DNA from: Herpetosiphon giganteus
Lineage (GTDB): Bacteria > Chloroflexota > Chloroflexia > Chloroflexales > Herpetosiphonaceae
Direction: 5' to 3'
DNA: 64,000 nt
NCBI RefSeq assembly: GCF_016907925.1
Contig: NZ_JAFBCZ010000001.1
Location: forward strand, 248,001-312,000
Under the pieces are notes generated by a model. That model was not told the origin of the DNA. It made no database searches and was given only the letters and a program-made list of their open reading frames with translations. Positions 17,129 through 25,918 of this stretch are shown piece after piece; position 1 is the stretch's first letter; every line of letters starts with the position of its first letter. The position numbers were made by a program, and so were the translations under genes.

Positions 17129-18181
17129 TTACAAAATTTTTTGGAACCAGCGCAGCCAATTTTGGCCCATGAGATTGGCAATATCGTTTTCTTGCCAGCC
17201 ACGTGCCGCCAAGGCTTGACCAATTTTGGGCAAATCGCTCCAGCGATCAATTTCTGCTGGAATCATTTCCACCCCAAAGCCGCCGTCGAGGTCGGAGCCA
17301 AGCGCTATGTGGCGGCTATTGCCTGCAATTTGGCAGACATGCTCAATCTGCGCAACCACATGCTCCAAATTAACCTGGTTTTTGCTGCCATCCCAATCAG
17401 CGCGCAGCATCCGGTTATACAGCGCAATCCCAATTACGCCATCACGCTCGATAATTGCCTTGATCATCGCATCGCTTAAGTAGCGATCTTGGTGCTCAGC
17501 TGAGGCCAACAAGCTGCGACAATTGGAGTGCGAGGCAGCAATTGGCCCATTGAAATGCTCCATTGCTTGCCAAAAACTTTCCTCGGCCAGATGACTCGCA
17601 TCGAGCGAAACCCCAAGCTCTTGCATTAAACCAAGCAGTTCAAAGCCAACAGCAGTGAAGGGTCCAGGCTGGCCCGTGCCGCCAGCATAGCGGGTTGCTT
17701 GCCAAGCAGGCCCAAGCCAACGCAAGCCAGCAGCATACCACTCAATCAGCTCAGCAGGCGTGCGCAAGCCGTCGGCTCCTTCCATCAACAAGACCAAACC
17801 AGGCAGCGCGCCAGCACCAGCTTGGACAGCCTCAAGCGCTTGTTGGTTGTCAATAAAATGTAAATGGCCAGCGGCACACTGCTGCTTATACCAATTCAGT
17901 TGCTCCCAGGCTTGATCATGGGCTTCGTCGGGGGTGGCGTAGGCCACGCCGTCAAGCGTGGTTTGGGCATCAGCGGGCAAAATAAAAATCGTGCCACACA
18001 CAATGCTTGGCTGGTGCAAGCCAATTTCTGGCAAGGTCGTGGTGAGCGTGCCAGCTTCGGCAATCCATTCGGGCGTATGTTCGGCAGCACGTTGGCGGCC
18101 AGCATCGACGGTTTGGGTCAAATCGCGGCCAAGGTTAATTGCGTTATAGGCCAAATCGAGGTGTGCATCAACGAGAATCAT
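17129..18181 (-). CDS. Membrane dipeptidase (peptidase family M19)
   Basis: 350 residues, a TIM-barrel zinc dipeptidase of the renal dipeptidase family. Metal-ligand motifs fit: the N-terminal VDAHLDLAYN (His-x-Asp), LLMEGADGL (Glu, about 131), DASHLAEESFW (His, about 195) and ASHSNCRSL (His, about 216), followed by ALGSDLDGGFG (Asp). Such enzymes cleave dipeptides, including D-amino-acid ones. No signal peptide is visible, so it is probably cytoplasmic. The DinB-like gene ends 6 nt upstream of its ATG, making an operon. Confidence 0.9.
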   Translation of the reverse strand: MILVDAHLDLAYNAINLGRDLTQTVDAGRQRAAEHTPEWIAEAGTLTTTLPEIGLHQPSIVCGTIFILPADAQTTLDGVAYATPDEAHDQAWEQLNWYKQQCAAGHLHFIDNQQALEAVQAGAGALPGLVLLMEGADGLRTPAELIEWYAAGLRWLGPAWQATRYAGGTGQPGPFTAVGFELLGLMQELGVSLDASHLAEESFWQAMEHFNGPIAASHSNCRSLLASAEHQDRYLSDAMIKAIIERDGVIGIALYNRMLRADWDGSKNQVNLEHVVAQIEHVCQIAGNSRHIALGSDLDGGFGVEMIPAEIDRWSDLPKIGQALAARGWQENDIANLMGQNWLRWFQKIL

Positions 18182-18187
18182 GAAACC

Positions 18188-18673
18188 TCATTCTAGCGAG
18201 CTAAAGCCCGTTTCTATTTCGGTGCGATGTAAGCGAATATGCAGTGCAATTCTGTTTAATAGTTCATCAAGCGTCATGTGCTGCTTTTTGACAAACTCGA
18301 CTGGCAAGGCTAAATCTGCTGCTTGCAAGCTAGCGCAATAATCGGCCAATTGGCTGCCAGTTTTATCCCAGTGCTGGCGAATTTCAGCAAAACTCTTGCC
18401 ACGCCAAGCCTCAACTTGCTCAATATTCATGCGATCAACATCAAAATCGGGGGCAAAGATTGGGGTTTTATCGCCTGTTTGAGCTTGCTGTTGCTGCTGT
18501 TGGCCCAAGCGCAGCATTTGGCGCGAAGTTATGGCAATATGGGCCACAATATCCCACGTGCTCCAGCCATCATTGCGAATTGGCTTATATAAATCGGCCT
18601 CAGTATGCTCGTCAACCAGCTTCCAGACCCGCTCAGTTTCTTTGGCATAATACTCGGCAGCTTTACTTGTCAT
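18188..18673 (-). CDS. DinB/YfiT-like four-helix metalloprotein
   Basis: 161 residues with the DinB superfamily layout: four predicted helices, WSTWDIVAHIAITSRQMLRL carrying a His about residue 46, and HIRLHRTEIE near the C-terminus with the second His pair. Members bind a metal through a His triad and act as thiol-dependent transferases or hydrolases; the substrate here cannot be told. ATG 18673 is chosen over ATG 18679 because AAGGAG is 8 nt from the former and only 2 nt from the latter. It is co-transcribed with the dipeptidase and divergent from the alanyl-tRNA editing gene. Confidence 0.78.
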   Translation of the reverse strand: MTSKAAEYYAKETERVWKLVDEHTEADLYKPIRNDGWSTWDIVAHIAITSRQMLRLGQQQQQQAQTGDKTPIFAPDFDVDRMNIEQVEAWRGKSFAEIRQHWDKTGSQLADYCASLQAADLALPVEFVKKQHMTLDELLNRIALHIRLHRTEIETGFSSLE

Positions 18674-18735
18674 CAGCATTTCTCCTTTGCACAGATTGAT
18701 CTATCATAGCATATTCTGTTTTGCAGGAGCTGTTG

Positions 18736-19899
18736 ATGAGCACTGAACGATTGTATTGGCACGATGCCTATTTGCGCGAATGGTCAGCCCAGATTATTGC
18801 CAGCGATCAGCAACGGGTTGCGCTCGATCGTAGCGCGTTTTATCCCGAAGTTGGTGGCCAGCCCGCCGATCATGGCTGGATTAATGGCGTAGCGGTGGTC
18901 GATGTTCAAATCGATGAGCAGGATGTAATTTGGCATACGCTGGCTGAGCCAATCGAGGCAACCAGTGTCGAATGTCGTTTGGATTGGCAGCGGCGCTTTG
19001 ACCATATGCAGCAGCATCACGGCCAGCATTTGCTCTCGGCGGCCTTTGATCATCTGTTCAATTGGCGCACGGTTGGCTTTCACCTCAGCGCCGAGTACGT
19101 GACGATTGATTTGACGACCAGCGCCGCCAGCCCTGAACAACTCGCCGAGGCCGAAGACTTGGCCAACCAGATCATCTGGCAAAATTTGCCAATTCTGGCC
19201 CGATTTGTGAGCGAGGATGAGCTAGCCAGCATCGCCCTGCGCAAAGCTCCCACGGTTACAGGCGCAATTCGGGTTGTTTCAGCAGGCGATTTCGATCATT
19301 CGGCATGTGGCGGAACCCACCCCAACGCCACTGGCGCAGTTGGTCAGATTCATATTCGGCGCAGCGAAAAACGCGGCGATAGCCTACGGATTGAATTTGT
19401 GTGTGGTGGGCGCGCCTTGCAGGATTTGCGTTGGAAGAATGCCATGCTTGGGCGCATTGCCGCTGGTTTTAGCGTTGCCCCCAATCAAGCAGAGCAAGCG
19501 GTGGAGCGGTTGCGCGAACAAGAGCAACAGTTGCGCAAACAGTTTCAACAAGCAGAGCAACAACTATTGGAATTCGAGGCCAAAGCACTGGTGGAGCAGG
19601 CCCAAACGATTGGCCAACTAAAAGTAGTCGCCCAAATTTGGCAGCGCGAGCCGCAAAGCGTGCGCCAATTGGCTAATTTGGTGGCGCAAGCTGGCGGGGT
19701 TGCCCTTTTTGGCGTGGCAGCAAGCAAACCTCAATTAATCTTTGCTGGTCAAGGCCTCGATTGTGGTGCAAGCTTACGGCAAGTGGTTGGTGCATTTGGC
19801 GGCAAAGGCGGTGGCAGCGCCCAACAAGCCCAAGGCGGCATTGCTGAGGCTAACGATTTAGCCGCAGCGCTCGATTTGGCGTTGAGCACATTAAGCTGA
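18736..19899 (+). CDS. Alanyl-tRNA editing protein (AlaX-type with DHHA1 domain)
   Basis: 387 residues resembling the editing half of alanyl-tRNA synthetase without the catalytic domain. An N-terminal beta-barrel (residues about 1-90, FYPEVGGQPADHG) is followed by the zinc site HHGQHLL (about 94) and CGGTHP (about 192), a coiled coil (about 250-280), and a Gly-rich DHHA1 domain ending in GGKGGGSAQQAQGG. It would hydrolyse Ser-tRNA(Ala) or Gly-tRNA(Ala) in trans. ATG 18736 has CAGGAG 6 nt upstream; the TTG at 18721 overlaps that site. Its stop overlaps a convergent broken gene by 9 nt. Confidence 0.88.
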   Translation: MSTERLYWHDAYLREWSAQIIASDQQRVALDRSAFYPEVGGQPADHGWINGVAVVDVQIDEQDVIWHTLAEPIEATSVECRLDWQRRFDHMQQHHGQHLLSAAFDHLFNWRTVGFHLSAEYVTIDLTTSAASPEQLAEAEDLANQIIWQNLPILARFVSEDELASIALRKAPTVTGAIRVVSAGDFDHSACGGTHPNATGAVGQIHIRRSEKRGDSLRIEFVCGGRALQDLRWKNAMLGRIAAGFSVAPNQAEQAVERLREQEQQLRKQFQQAEQQLLEFEAKALVEQAQTIGQLKVVAQIWQREPQSVRQLANLVAQAGGVALFGVAASKPQLIFAGQGLDCGASLRQVVGAFGGKGGGSAQQAQGGIAEANDLAAALDLALSTLS

Positions 19900-20144
19900 G
19901 GCTTGCTGCATGAGCCACAAATAGGCTTCGTTTAATGAATAATTACGGGCTGGTTGCAACGGATAATGGGCCAAGTGCGGCCCAATCACCCGATACCAAT
20001 AGCACCCAGCCTGATAGCGACTGGCAGCGACAGCAAATTGTGGCTCATGCAATGGGTGCTCGGTTTCAAGCTCCCAAATTTGATTCCTGCTGGCAAAAAA
20101 GCGATTCGCCAGCAGGTCAGCCGCATTTGGCGCAAGCTTGGCAT
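19891..20144 (-). pseudogene. Small protein gene with a disrupted start (frameshift)
   Basis: On the minus strand an open frame of about 85 codons ends at 19891 and reads like real protein, with stretches such as KLAPNAADLLANRFFASR, ETEHPLHEPQFAVAASRY and NYSLNEAYLWLMQQASA. It has no ATG, GTG or TTG near its beginning. An AGGAGG (20148-20153) followed by ATG at 20144 fits a start, but this ATG is one frame off and stops early. A single-base indel just after the ATG would restore the gene. I do not recognise the protein. It could be a true pseudogene, a sequencing error, or a gene with a non-standard start. Confidence 0.5.
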
Positions 20145-20485
20145 AGTCCTCCTTTACAACATAACTCTTTCACTTAGCTCAACCGTAGCATAATAAATCA
20201 ACCATAAATTGTGCGCACAAGTAATTAACAAATACAGAGATTATTCTTTGATGCTTTTATTTTATTAAACACAAATAAGCTTCAATAGCTTGAAACTTGA
20301 TTATTTATAGGCTGCTTTATTTTTAGGATTCGTCGTGAATATTTTGGGATTGAAGGTTGTTGAGTGTGGCAGGAATGGTGTGGCAACCAGCAAGCAGTAA
20401 TTAACCCTCACGCTTGCTTGGAGTAACAATCGGCTAGATTATACTGCGAGGATTGCTGGTGTTAAATTGATGTTAGGCATTATCC
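20145..20485. other. AT-rich intergenic stretch
   Basis: No coding frame or RNA gene is visible between the broken small gene and the pheT terminator. Confidence 0.5.
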
Positions 20486-20521
20486 GCAAAAAGCCCCACC
20501 GCTGGCGAGAGCAGTGGGGCT
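20486..20521 (-). terminator. pheT terminator
   Basis: The stem AGCCCCAC-c-GCT with AGC-a-GTGGGGCT (20492-20521) runs into five Ts on the minus strand, 11 nt after the pheT stop. Confidence 0.85.
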
Positions 20522-20531
20522 GTTGCAACGT

Positions 20532-23048
20532 TTAGCTGCGAATTTGCACACCTAGTTCACGTTCAAGCTGTTTGAGCAACTTTTCGCGAGTTTTGAGCAA
20601 ATCTTTATCGGCCAAGGTGCGGTCGGGCGCGCGGAAGCGCAAACGGAAGGCCAAACTGCGCTGACCAGCAGGAATTGGCGCACCTGTGTAGACATCGAAT
20701 AAACGCACATCTTCTAAGAATTCGCCACCATATTGTTTGATCGTCTTGGCAATCAGGTCGGCGGCTAGCTCGTCGTTGGCAACCAAGGCCAAATCCTGCA
20801 CTGTCGCGGGGAAGCGCGAGATGCTCGCATACTTGGTTTGGGTGCTGACCTTGAGCAGTTGATCAACGCTTAATTCGGCAACACAGACCCGCTGCACGCT
20901 AAAGCCAAAGCGATCACGCACTAATGGATGTAATTCGCCAAACACGCCAATTTCAACCTCATCGACGACGATTTTGGCGCTGCGGCCTGGGTGCAAACGC
21001 TCGTCGCTCGCCACTTGGAAGCTGGCTCGTTCGCGCAAGCCATGACGACGTAGCACTTCTTCAATCACGCCCTTGAGATCGAAGAAATCGAAGCCCTCTG
21101 GCTCGGGCTGGCTCCAGGTGCTGGTTTGGCGTGTGCCAGCCAAAATCAGCGCCACGTTGCGTGGTTCATCAGGCAACAGTTGACCAGCAACTGGCTCGAA
21201 CACAGCACCAATTTCAAACAGCGCTACTCGTTCGCGTTCGCGCAAATCGCCAACCACAATATTCAGCAATTCGGGCAAAATCGAACGCCGCATCACCGAG
21301 CGATCGGGCGTTAATGGGTTTTCCAAGCGCACGAATTGGGCAGCAGTTGCGCCATTTTCGCTGACATAGATTGAGTTTTGCAGCGTTTCGTTGCTCAACG
21401 AATAGCTAATTGCTTCATCTAAGCCCGCAGCCACCAACATATCGCGCAAACGTTCGGTGGCTTCGAACAATGGATTTGCGCGCTGGGTTGGCAAGGTATC
21501 GGCCATTAGCGCTTCGGGAATTTCATCGTAGCCATACATCCGCGCCACATCTTCGAGTAAATCAGCTTCGATCTCAACATCGGTGCGATGGGCAGGAACC
21601 AGCACATGCAAGGCGGGGCCACGGCTCGATTCGACCACAGCGCATTCATAGCCCAAGCGGCTCAGCAAATTGGCCACTTCGGTTAGCGCAAGCTCAATGC
21701 CCAAAATGCGTTTGACTTCGCCCAAGGCTAGCTCAATTTCGCGGCGGCTGAATGGCTCAGGGCAAACATCAACCAAGCCATTGGCAATCGTGCCGCCAGC
21801 AATTTGCTGAATTAAGTTCAAACCGCGAATCGTTGTGCGTGGTGGCAGCGTTGGGTCAACGCCCTTTTCGAAGCGCTTTGAGGCTTCGGAGAAGAGTTTG
21901 AAATGTTGGGCGGTGCGTCGAATCGCAATTGGATTCCACAAGGCCGCTTCATACAACACATTAACCGTGCTGTCGCTAATTTCCGAGGCTGCGCCACCCA
22001 TCACCCCAGCCAAGCTCGATGGGCCGTTCGGATCGGCCACAACCGTATCGATTGGGCGCAATTCGCGCACGATGTGATCGAGGGTTTCGAGCTTTTCGCC
22101 AGCAGCAGCAGGCCGAATAATCAAGCGGCCTTGCGCAACTTGGTCGGCATCGAAGGCATGGCTTGGCTCGCCAAGTTCCAACATCACATAGTTGGTAATA
22201 TCGGCAATGTTGTTGATTGGGCGTTGACCAGCTAAGCGCAAGCGGCGCTGCATCCACCACGGCGAGGGAGCGATGGTGACACCTTCGATCAAGCCAGCAA
22301 CAAAGCGTGGGCAAATGCTCGAATCGACAATCTCGACCTGAATTTTGTCGGCGATGGCTGGGCCATTGCTTGGCAAATCGAAGCTGGGCATGCGCAACTC
22401 GCCGCCGGTGAAGGCCGCAACTTCGCGGGCCACCCCCAGAATGCTCAAGGTATGAGCATAATTTGGCGTGGTTTCGATTTCCAAGACTGCATCGCCCCAA
22501 TAATCGGCCAAGGGCATGCCAACTGGCGCATCATCGGGCAAGAAGATAATGCCTTCGTGCTCGTCGGAGAGCGCCAATTCCATCTCCGAGCAGACCATGC
22601 CTTCGGAAGGCACGCCGCGCAATTTGGTTGGCTTGAGCGTTAGCCATTGACGGGTTTCGCTATGGCCATCGAGCAAGCGTGCGCCTTTGGTGGCGAGCAC
22701 CACTTTTTGGCCGCTCATGCCAAACTCAATATTGGGCGCGCCAGTGACAACGGTCAATTCGCGACCTTCGCCATAGGCAATTTTGGGCAATTTTAGGCGT
22801 TCAGCGTTGGGGTGCGGCTGCACATCAACAATCTGGCCCACAAAAATCGTCTCGCGATCCCACGGAATATAATCTGGTGGAGTGGCGCTGCTCAAATCTG
22901 GGGCCCAAGCCGAGCCAGTTGGCGCTTGCAGCCCAACATAATCAATGCTGGCAACTTCCAAGCCCGCCCGCGTGAGCCGCTCGGCCAATTCTTCAGGACT
23001 CATCGTTATATCAACAAATTCGCGTAACCACGAAAGCGGTACTCGCAT
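20532..23048 (-). CDS. pheT: Phenylalanine--tRNA ligase beta subunit
   Basis: 838 residues, the long bacterial form. Domains in order: N-terminal MRVPLSWLREFVDI, an EMAP/tRNA-binding OB fold (about 70-180, VDVQPHPNAERLKLPKI), B3/B4 editing domain (about 230-410, with HAFDADQV), B5 (about 430-510), the catalytic-core-like domain (about 515-735) and a C-terminal ferredoxin-fold anticodon-binding domain (SRFPATVQDLALVAND ... FRLRF). With PheS it forms the (alpha-beta)2 enzyme that charges tRNA-Phe. pheS, usually directly upstream, is not next to it. A TATAAT box (minus, 23091-23096) lies upstream, beside a block of filler repeats. Confidence 0.96.
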   Translation of the reverse strand: MRVPLSWLREFVDITMSPEELAERLTRAGLEVASIDYVGLQAPTGSAWAPDLSSATPPDYIPWDRETIFVGQIVDVQPHPNAERLKLPKIAYGEGRELTVVTGAPNIEFGMSGQKVVLATKGARLLDGHSETRQWLTLKPTKLRGVPSEGMVCSEMELALSDEHEGIIFLPDDAPVGMPLADYWGDAVLEIETTPNYAHTLSILGVAREVAAFTGGELRMPSFDLPSNGPAIADKIQVEIVDSSICPRFVAGLIEGVTIAPSPWWMQRRLRLAGQRPINNIADITNYVMLELGEPSHAFDADQVAQGRLIIRPAAAGEKLETLDHIVRELRPIDTVVADPNGPSSLAGVMGGAASEISDSTVNVLYEAALWNPIAIRRTAQHFKLFSEASKRFEKGVDPTLPPRTTIRGLNLIQQIAGGTIANGLVDVCPEPFSRREIELALGEVKRILGIELALTEVANLLSRLGYECAVVESSRGPALHVLVPAHRTDVEIEADLLEDVARMYGYDEIPEALMADTLPTQRANPLFEATERLRDMLVAAGLDEAISYSLSNETLQNSIYVSENGATAAQFVRLENPLTPDRSVMRRSILPELLNIVVGDLRERERVALFEIGAVFEPVAGQLLPDEPRNVALILAGTRQTSTWSQPEPEGFDFFDLKGVIEEVLRRHGLRERASFQVASDERLHPGRSAKIVVDEVEIGVFGELHPLVRDRFGFSVQRVCVAELSVDQLLKVSTQTKYASISRFPATVQDLALVANDELAADLIAKTIKQYGGEFLEDVRLFDVYTGAPIPAGQRSLAFRLRFRAPDRTLADKDLLKTREKLLKQLERELGVQIRS

Positions 23049-23109
23049 GCCGTTTTACCTCATCGTATCTAGTAGTTTCAGCCAATCAGCATTATACAAG
23101 ATAAGCCAA

Positions 23110-23640
23110 CAGTATACAGAAAGGATGAAGGATGAGGGATGAAGGATGAAGCGTATAGGGATCAGGCGCTAGGTGTCAGGGGTCAGCATGTTAATGCAGC
23201 GGCGCAGAGAACATAGAAAGGATGAAGGATGAGGGATGAAGGATGAAGCGTATAGGGATCAGGCGCTAGGTGTCAGAGGTCAGCAGGTTAACGCAGAGGC
23301 GCAGAGAATAGATGGCTCTGGGCTATTGGAACAATAATCCTAAAAATCTGTGCCAATCTGTGGCTAAAAAATTCTGCTTCGTGGTTTCTATCGCCAATAG
23401 CCCAGAGCCAACAGCCTATAGCCTCATCTTTGGCAATTTGTGGCGAAAACTCAGCCTTCGCGATCTTCGTGTTCTTCGTGGTTACGGCCCTTCGTGTCCT
23501 TCGTGTCCTTCGTGGAGCAAAACTCGGGTGCTGGTTATCTTCATCCCTCATCCTTCATGCCCTATGTTCTCTGTTCTTTTTGACTTTTGACTTTTGATTT
23601 CTGCCTTTCCTTCATCCCTCATCATTCATCCTTCATCCTT
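23110..23640. repeat. Intergenic filler of degenerate short repeats upstream of pheT
   Basis: It contains two copies of a 97-bp unit in tandem (23118-23214 and 23215-23309, only a few mismatches), then AATCTGTGGCTAAAAAA-type, TTCGTGTTC-type and TCATCCTTCATCC-type repeats. No gene is seen. Confidence 0.85.
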
Positions 23641-23675
23641 TCGCCATGACGCACTGTGTCTAAAAATAAAGCTAT

Positions 23676-23705
23676 CTGACGGCATGCAATGCGATATGCT
23701 ATAAT
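23676..23705 (+). promoter_or_regulatory. Promoter of the pyruvate dehydrogenase operon
   Basis: An extended -10 TGCTATAAT (TATAAT 23700-23705) has a weak -35 CTGACG at 23676-23681, 18 nt away. The leader to pdhA is about 130 nt. Confidence 0.65.
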
Positions 23706-23769
23706 AGCCAATGGTATAAAAGGCCCTGTCAACGACGACAATACACACCTTAATTCCTTATTTAAAAGA

Positions 23770-23793
23770 CGTTCTATCCGTGTTGATAGAACG
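23770..23793 (+). promoter_or_regulatory. Hairpin in the pdhA leader
   Basis: CGTTCTATC (23770-23778) and its exact complement (23785-23793) enclose 6 nt, about 65 nt after the predicted transcription start and 50 nt before the pdhA start. It could be an operator or an mRNA structure. Confidence 0.5.
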
Positions 23794-23842
23794 GCCATGG
23801 TATGGCTTTTCTTCTTCTGCAACCCTCGATAAAGGAGCCTTG

Positions 23843-24820
23843 ATGGAAAAGCAAGATTTACTTGCCGATTACCGCACGATGGTGCTGATTCGCTCGTTTG
23901 AAGAACATTGCCAGCAGCAGTACACCCGTGCTCGGATCGGTGGCTTCTTGCACTTATATGTTGGGCAAGAAGCAGTCGCGGTTGGTGCGATTGGTGCTTT
24001 GAAAGCACAAGACCACTTGGTAACTCACTATCGCGACCATGGTCACGCCCTTGCTCGTGGCCTCGAACCAAAACCTTTGATGGCTGAATTGTTTGGCCGC
24101 AGCACTGGCACCGGTAAAGGCAAAGGCGGCTCAATGCACTTTGCTGATAAAAATAAAAATTTCTGGGGCGGTTACGCCATCGTTGGTGCCCACTTGCTGT
24201 TGGCCATGGGCATTGCCTATTCAATCAAATACAAGCGCGAAGTGCTTGGCGAAGCCGATCAAGACGGCGTTGTCATGTGTTTCTTTGGCGATGGCGCAAC
24301 CAATGGCGGCGAATTCTACGAAGCCGTCAGCATGGCAGCGCTCTACAAATTGCCAATCGTTTTCCTCTGCGAAAACAATGAATTCGCGATGGGTACGCCG
24401 TTGAGCGTGCACACCTCGGTTACCGAAATTCACAAAAAAGCTTCGCCGTTTATGCCAGGCGAGCGGGTCAATGGCAACGATGTTGAAGAAATGCGCGCCC
24501 GCGCCCTTCACGCCGTCAATCATGCTCGCACCGAAGGCCCCTATTTCCTTGAAGCGATGACCTACCGTCTGCGTGGTCACTCAGCTGCCGACCCCCAAAT
24601 GTATCGTACTCGCGACGACATTAACGCTCGGCGCTCAGGCGACCCAATTGCTTTGCTCAAGCAAAAACTGATCGATCAAAACTTGTTGACTGAAAAACAA
24701 GCCAAACAAATCGATAAAGAAGTTGAAAAGGAAATGGATGCAGTGGTGCAATTTGCCGAAGAAAGCCCTGCCCCAGACCTGAGCGAAGCATGGACCGAAA
24801 TCTACTCGAAGCCGCTCTAA
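23843..24820 (+). CDS. pdhA: Pyruvate dehydrogenase E1 component, alpha subunit
   Basis: 325 residues. A thiamine-diphosphate enzyme that decarboxylates pyruvate (or a related 2-oxo acid) and passes the acetyl unit to the E2 lipoyl arm. Key motifs: IGGFLHLYVGQEAVAVG (about 33), a KGKGGSMHF stretch (about 93), the ThDP/Mg motif GDGATNGGEFYEA ending in ENN (about 150-180), and the phosphorylation-loop-like YRLRGHSAADPQMYR. The start is ATG 23843 with AAAGGAG 5 nt upstream. It is the first gene of E1alpha-E1beta-E2. A branched-chain 2-oxo-acid or acetoin dehydrogenase is the main alternative. Confidence 0.92.
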   Translation: MEKQDLLADYRTMVLIRSFEEHCQQQYTRARIGGFLHLYVGQEAVAVGAIGALKAQDHLVTHYRDHGHALARGLEPKPLMAELFGRSTGTGKGKGGSMHFADKNKNFWGGYAIVGAHLLLAMGIAYSIKYKREVLGEADQDGVVMCFFGDGATNGGEFYEAVSMAALYKLPIVFLCENNEFAMGTPLSVHTSVTEIHKKASPFMPGERVNGNDVEEMRARALHAVNHARTEGPYFLEAMTYRLRGHSAADPQMYRTRDDINARRSGDPIALLKQKLIDQNLLTEKQAKQIDKEVEKEMDAVVQFAEESPAPDLSEAWTEIYSKPL

Positions 24821-24830
24821 GGAGATATCA

Positions 24831-25829
24831 ATGCCCGTTATAACCTACTCGGAAGCCTTGCGCCAAGCATTGCGCGAAGCAATGACCAACGATCCACGGG
24901 TGTTTATCATTGGTGAAGATGTTGTTCACTACGATAGCGCTTACGGTGTGACCAAAGGGTTTTTAAAAGAGTTTGGCCCCGAACGCATCAAAGATATGCC
25001 CATTGCTGAAGCTGGCTACGCTGGCTTAGGCATCGGCGCAGCCATGAACGGCTTACGCCCAGTCGTCGAAATGATGACCACCAACTTTGCAATTTTGGCG
25101 CTGGATATGATTATCAACCACGCCGCTAAATTGCACTATATGTTCGGTGGCCAGTTTACCTGCCCAATTGTCTTCCGCATGCCCAACGGCTACGGTCAAT
25201 TGAGCGCTACTCACTCACAAGCCTTCGATAACTACTATGCCTACATGCCTGGCCTCAAAGTGGTTGTGCCCGGCACACCATACGATGCCAAAGGCTTGAT
25301 GAAGGCTGCCATCGAAGATCCCGATCCCGTGATTTTTATCGAACACACTGGGATTTACAACATCAAGGGCGAAGTGCCAGAAGAAAGCTACACGGTTCCG
25401 ATTGGCAAATCAAACTTGTTGCGCGATGGCAAAGATGTGACGATCGTGGGCTATGGCCGCATGATTCCTTATTGCCAACAAGCAGTTGAAACCTTGGCCA
25501 GCGAAGGCATCGACGCAGCCTTGGTCGACTTGCGCACCATTCGTCCGCTCGATATGGAGCCAGTCTTGGAAAGTTTCCGCAAAACCAACCGTGCTGTGAT
25601 TGCCACCGAAGAGTGGACATCAGTTGGCGTTGGCTCGGAAATTGCCGCTCGCTTGTATACCGAAGGCTTTGATCACTTGGACGCTCCAATTTGGCGCGTA
25701 GGCTTTGACGAAGTGCCAATGCCGTATGCCAAAAACTTGGAAGCCCACGTGGTGCCAAATGCCGATTCAGTCATTCAAGCAGTCAAGAATGTGCTGGCAG
25801 GCAAGACCCAAAAGATTCGGCAGCAGTAG
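24831..25829 (+). CDS. pdhB: Pyruvate dehydrogenase E1 component, beta subunit
   Basis: 332 residues, the usual length. It pairs with the alpha subunit to form the E1 heterotetramer. Typical segments are the N-terminal TYSEALRQALREAMTNDPRV, the FIIGEDVVHYDSAYGVTKG loop, RPVVEMMTTNFAILALDM, and the transketolase C-terminal domain from about 195 (VTIVGYGRMI, VDLRTIRPLD). It lies 10 nt after pdhA with a clean AAGGAG. The substrate is not fixed by these motifs alone. Confidence 0.93.
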   Translation: MPVITYSEALRQALREAMTNDPRVFIIGEDVVHYDSAYGVTKGFLKEFGPERIKDMPIAEAGYAGLGIGAAMNGLRPVVEMMTTNFAILALDMIINHAAKLHYMFGGQFTCPIVFRMPNGYGQLSATHSQAFDNYYAYMPGLKVVVPGTPYDAKGLMKAAIEDPDPVIFIEHTGIYNIKGEVPEESYTVPIGKSNLLRDGKDVTIVGYGRMIPYCQQAVETLASEGIDAALVDLRTIRPLDMEPVLESFRKTNRAVIATEEWTSVGVGSEIAARLYTEGFDHLDAPIWRVGFDEVPMPYAKNLEAHVVPNADSVIQAVKNVLAGKTQKIRQQ

Positions 25830-25918
25830 TTTGAGGTTAGGTGGCTCGGCAGGCAGCTAAAGAAAACGGTTTCACGAATTCCAAACCGCTCGCCAAGCCA
25901 CCAACACACGAGGTCACG

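Noticed and set aside
23622-24224. 200-aa minus-strand open frame
   Set aside because: Antisense to the start of pdhA and its leader; no family resemblance.
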